From an uncultured Clostridia bacterium (GTDB taxonomy: Bacteria > Bacillota > Clostridia > Christensenellales > UBA1242), in the NCBI GenBank assembly GCA_947631485.1, contig CANRLJ010000051.1, positions 1-6,081 of the forward strand: DNA of 6,081 nt, written 5' to 3'. Positions 5,969 through 6,081 of this stretch are shown in pieces. The notes beneath the pieces were generated by a model. That model was not told where the DNA came from and made no database searches. It worked only from the letters and a program-made list of their open reading frames with translations. Positions within the stretch are counted from its first letter, which is position 1. Each line of letters begins with the position of its first letter. Both the position numbers and the translations under genes were made by a program.

Positions 5969-6070
5969 CCCGCTTTGGGGTGTGGGGCTCTGCCCCACCG
6001 CCCCGCCTAGGGGCTTTCCGTTAGCTTGCGCCGCCGTCAGGCGGCTCGCCCCTAGGAACCCTTCGGGCGC
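5969..6070. repeat. G+C-rich nested palindromic element (dispersed-repeat or MITE-like candidate)
   Basis: About three-quarters of these 102 bases are G or C by hand count, far above the flanks on both sides. The block contains GTGGGGC-TCT-GCCCCAC (5982-5998), enclosed by GGGG (5977-5980) and CCCC (6001-6004). A second unit has 9-bp arms CCTAGGGGC (6006-6014) and GCCCCTAGG (6048-6056) around an inner perfect hairpin GCCGCC-GTCA-GGCGGC (6030-6045). No convincing gene is present. The compact structure and abrupt composition change suggest a dispersed intergenic repeat or non-autonomous mobile element. A structured RNA is the alternative. Only one copy is visible, so the class is uncertain. Confidence 0.55.
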
Positions 6071-6081
6071 AAAAGTTGAAT

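Noticed and set aside
5058..6010. Plus-strand open frames of 60-140 codons opposite mnmA and into the G+C-rich block
   Set aside because: They are shadows of mnmA or run across palindromes; no family signature and no ribosome site.
5969..6070. CRISPR array, tRNA or integron attachment site
   Set aside because: No regularly spaced direct repeats, no cloverleaf with CCA-type end and no integrase gene; the symmetry is nested inverted repeats.

Overview
The window is low-to-moderate G+C bacterial DNA with tightly packed genes, A/T-rich intergenic gaps, AGGAGG-type ribosome binding sites and canonical sigma-A promoters. The gene types are a FakA/YloV-like tail, a MacB-type fused ABC exporter with no adaptor protein beside it, an AlkD-like protein and MnmA with its two catalytic cysteines. 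Together they suggest a member of the Bacillota, most likely Clostridia in the broad sense. I cannot place it more precisely from sequence alone.

Layout from left to right. (1) Positions 3-188 hold the 3' end of a FakA/YloV-like gene (+). (2) A hairpin with long A/T tracts at 197-229 serves two convergent genes. (3) On the minus strand, 233-1192 encodes a 319-residue polytopic membrane protein of the putative heavy-metal exporter type (ArsP_2-like), with a cytoplasmic His/Cys-rich insert. (4) Positions 1193-1332 are a compact divergent control region: one extended -10 promoter in each direction, plus a palindrome on the predicted transcription start of the rightward unit. (5) A rightward three-gene unit follows: a MarR-type regulator (1333-1728), a fused ABC ATPase/FtsX-type permease (1738-4008) and an AlkD-family HEAT-repeat protein (4024-4674). 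The gaps are only 9 and 15 bases, so they are probably co-transcribed. (6) A second bidirectional hairpin (4678-4722) separates this unit from a leftward mnmA (4731-5801). (7) mnmA overlaps by ATGA the end of a 54-codon lysine-rich reading frame (5798-5962) that is cut off upstream. (8) Immediately upstream of that lies a G+C-rich block of about 100 bp (5969-6070, about three-quarters G+C by hand count) made of nested palindromes. It looks like a dispersed repeat or small non-coding mobile element and ends just before the window edge.

The most interesting proposal is that the MarR-ABC-AlkD unit is an inducible defence module: sensing and autoregulation, export, and repair or binding of alkylated DNA. 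This is inferred from gene neighbourhood and from retained AlkD residues. The FakA-like and mnmA genes are housekeeping functions at the flanks. The metal exporter-like gene is divergent from the operon and has its own promoter.
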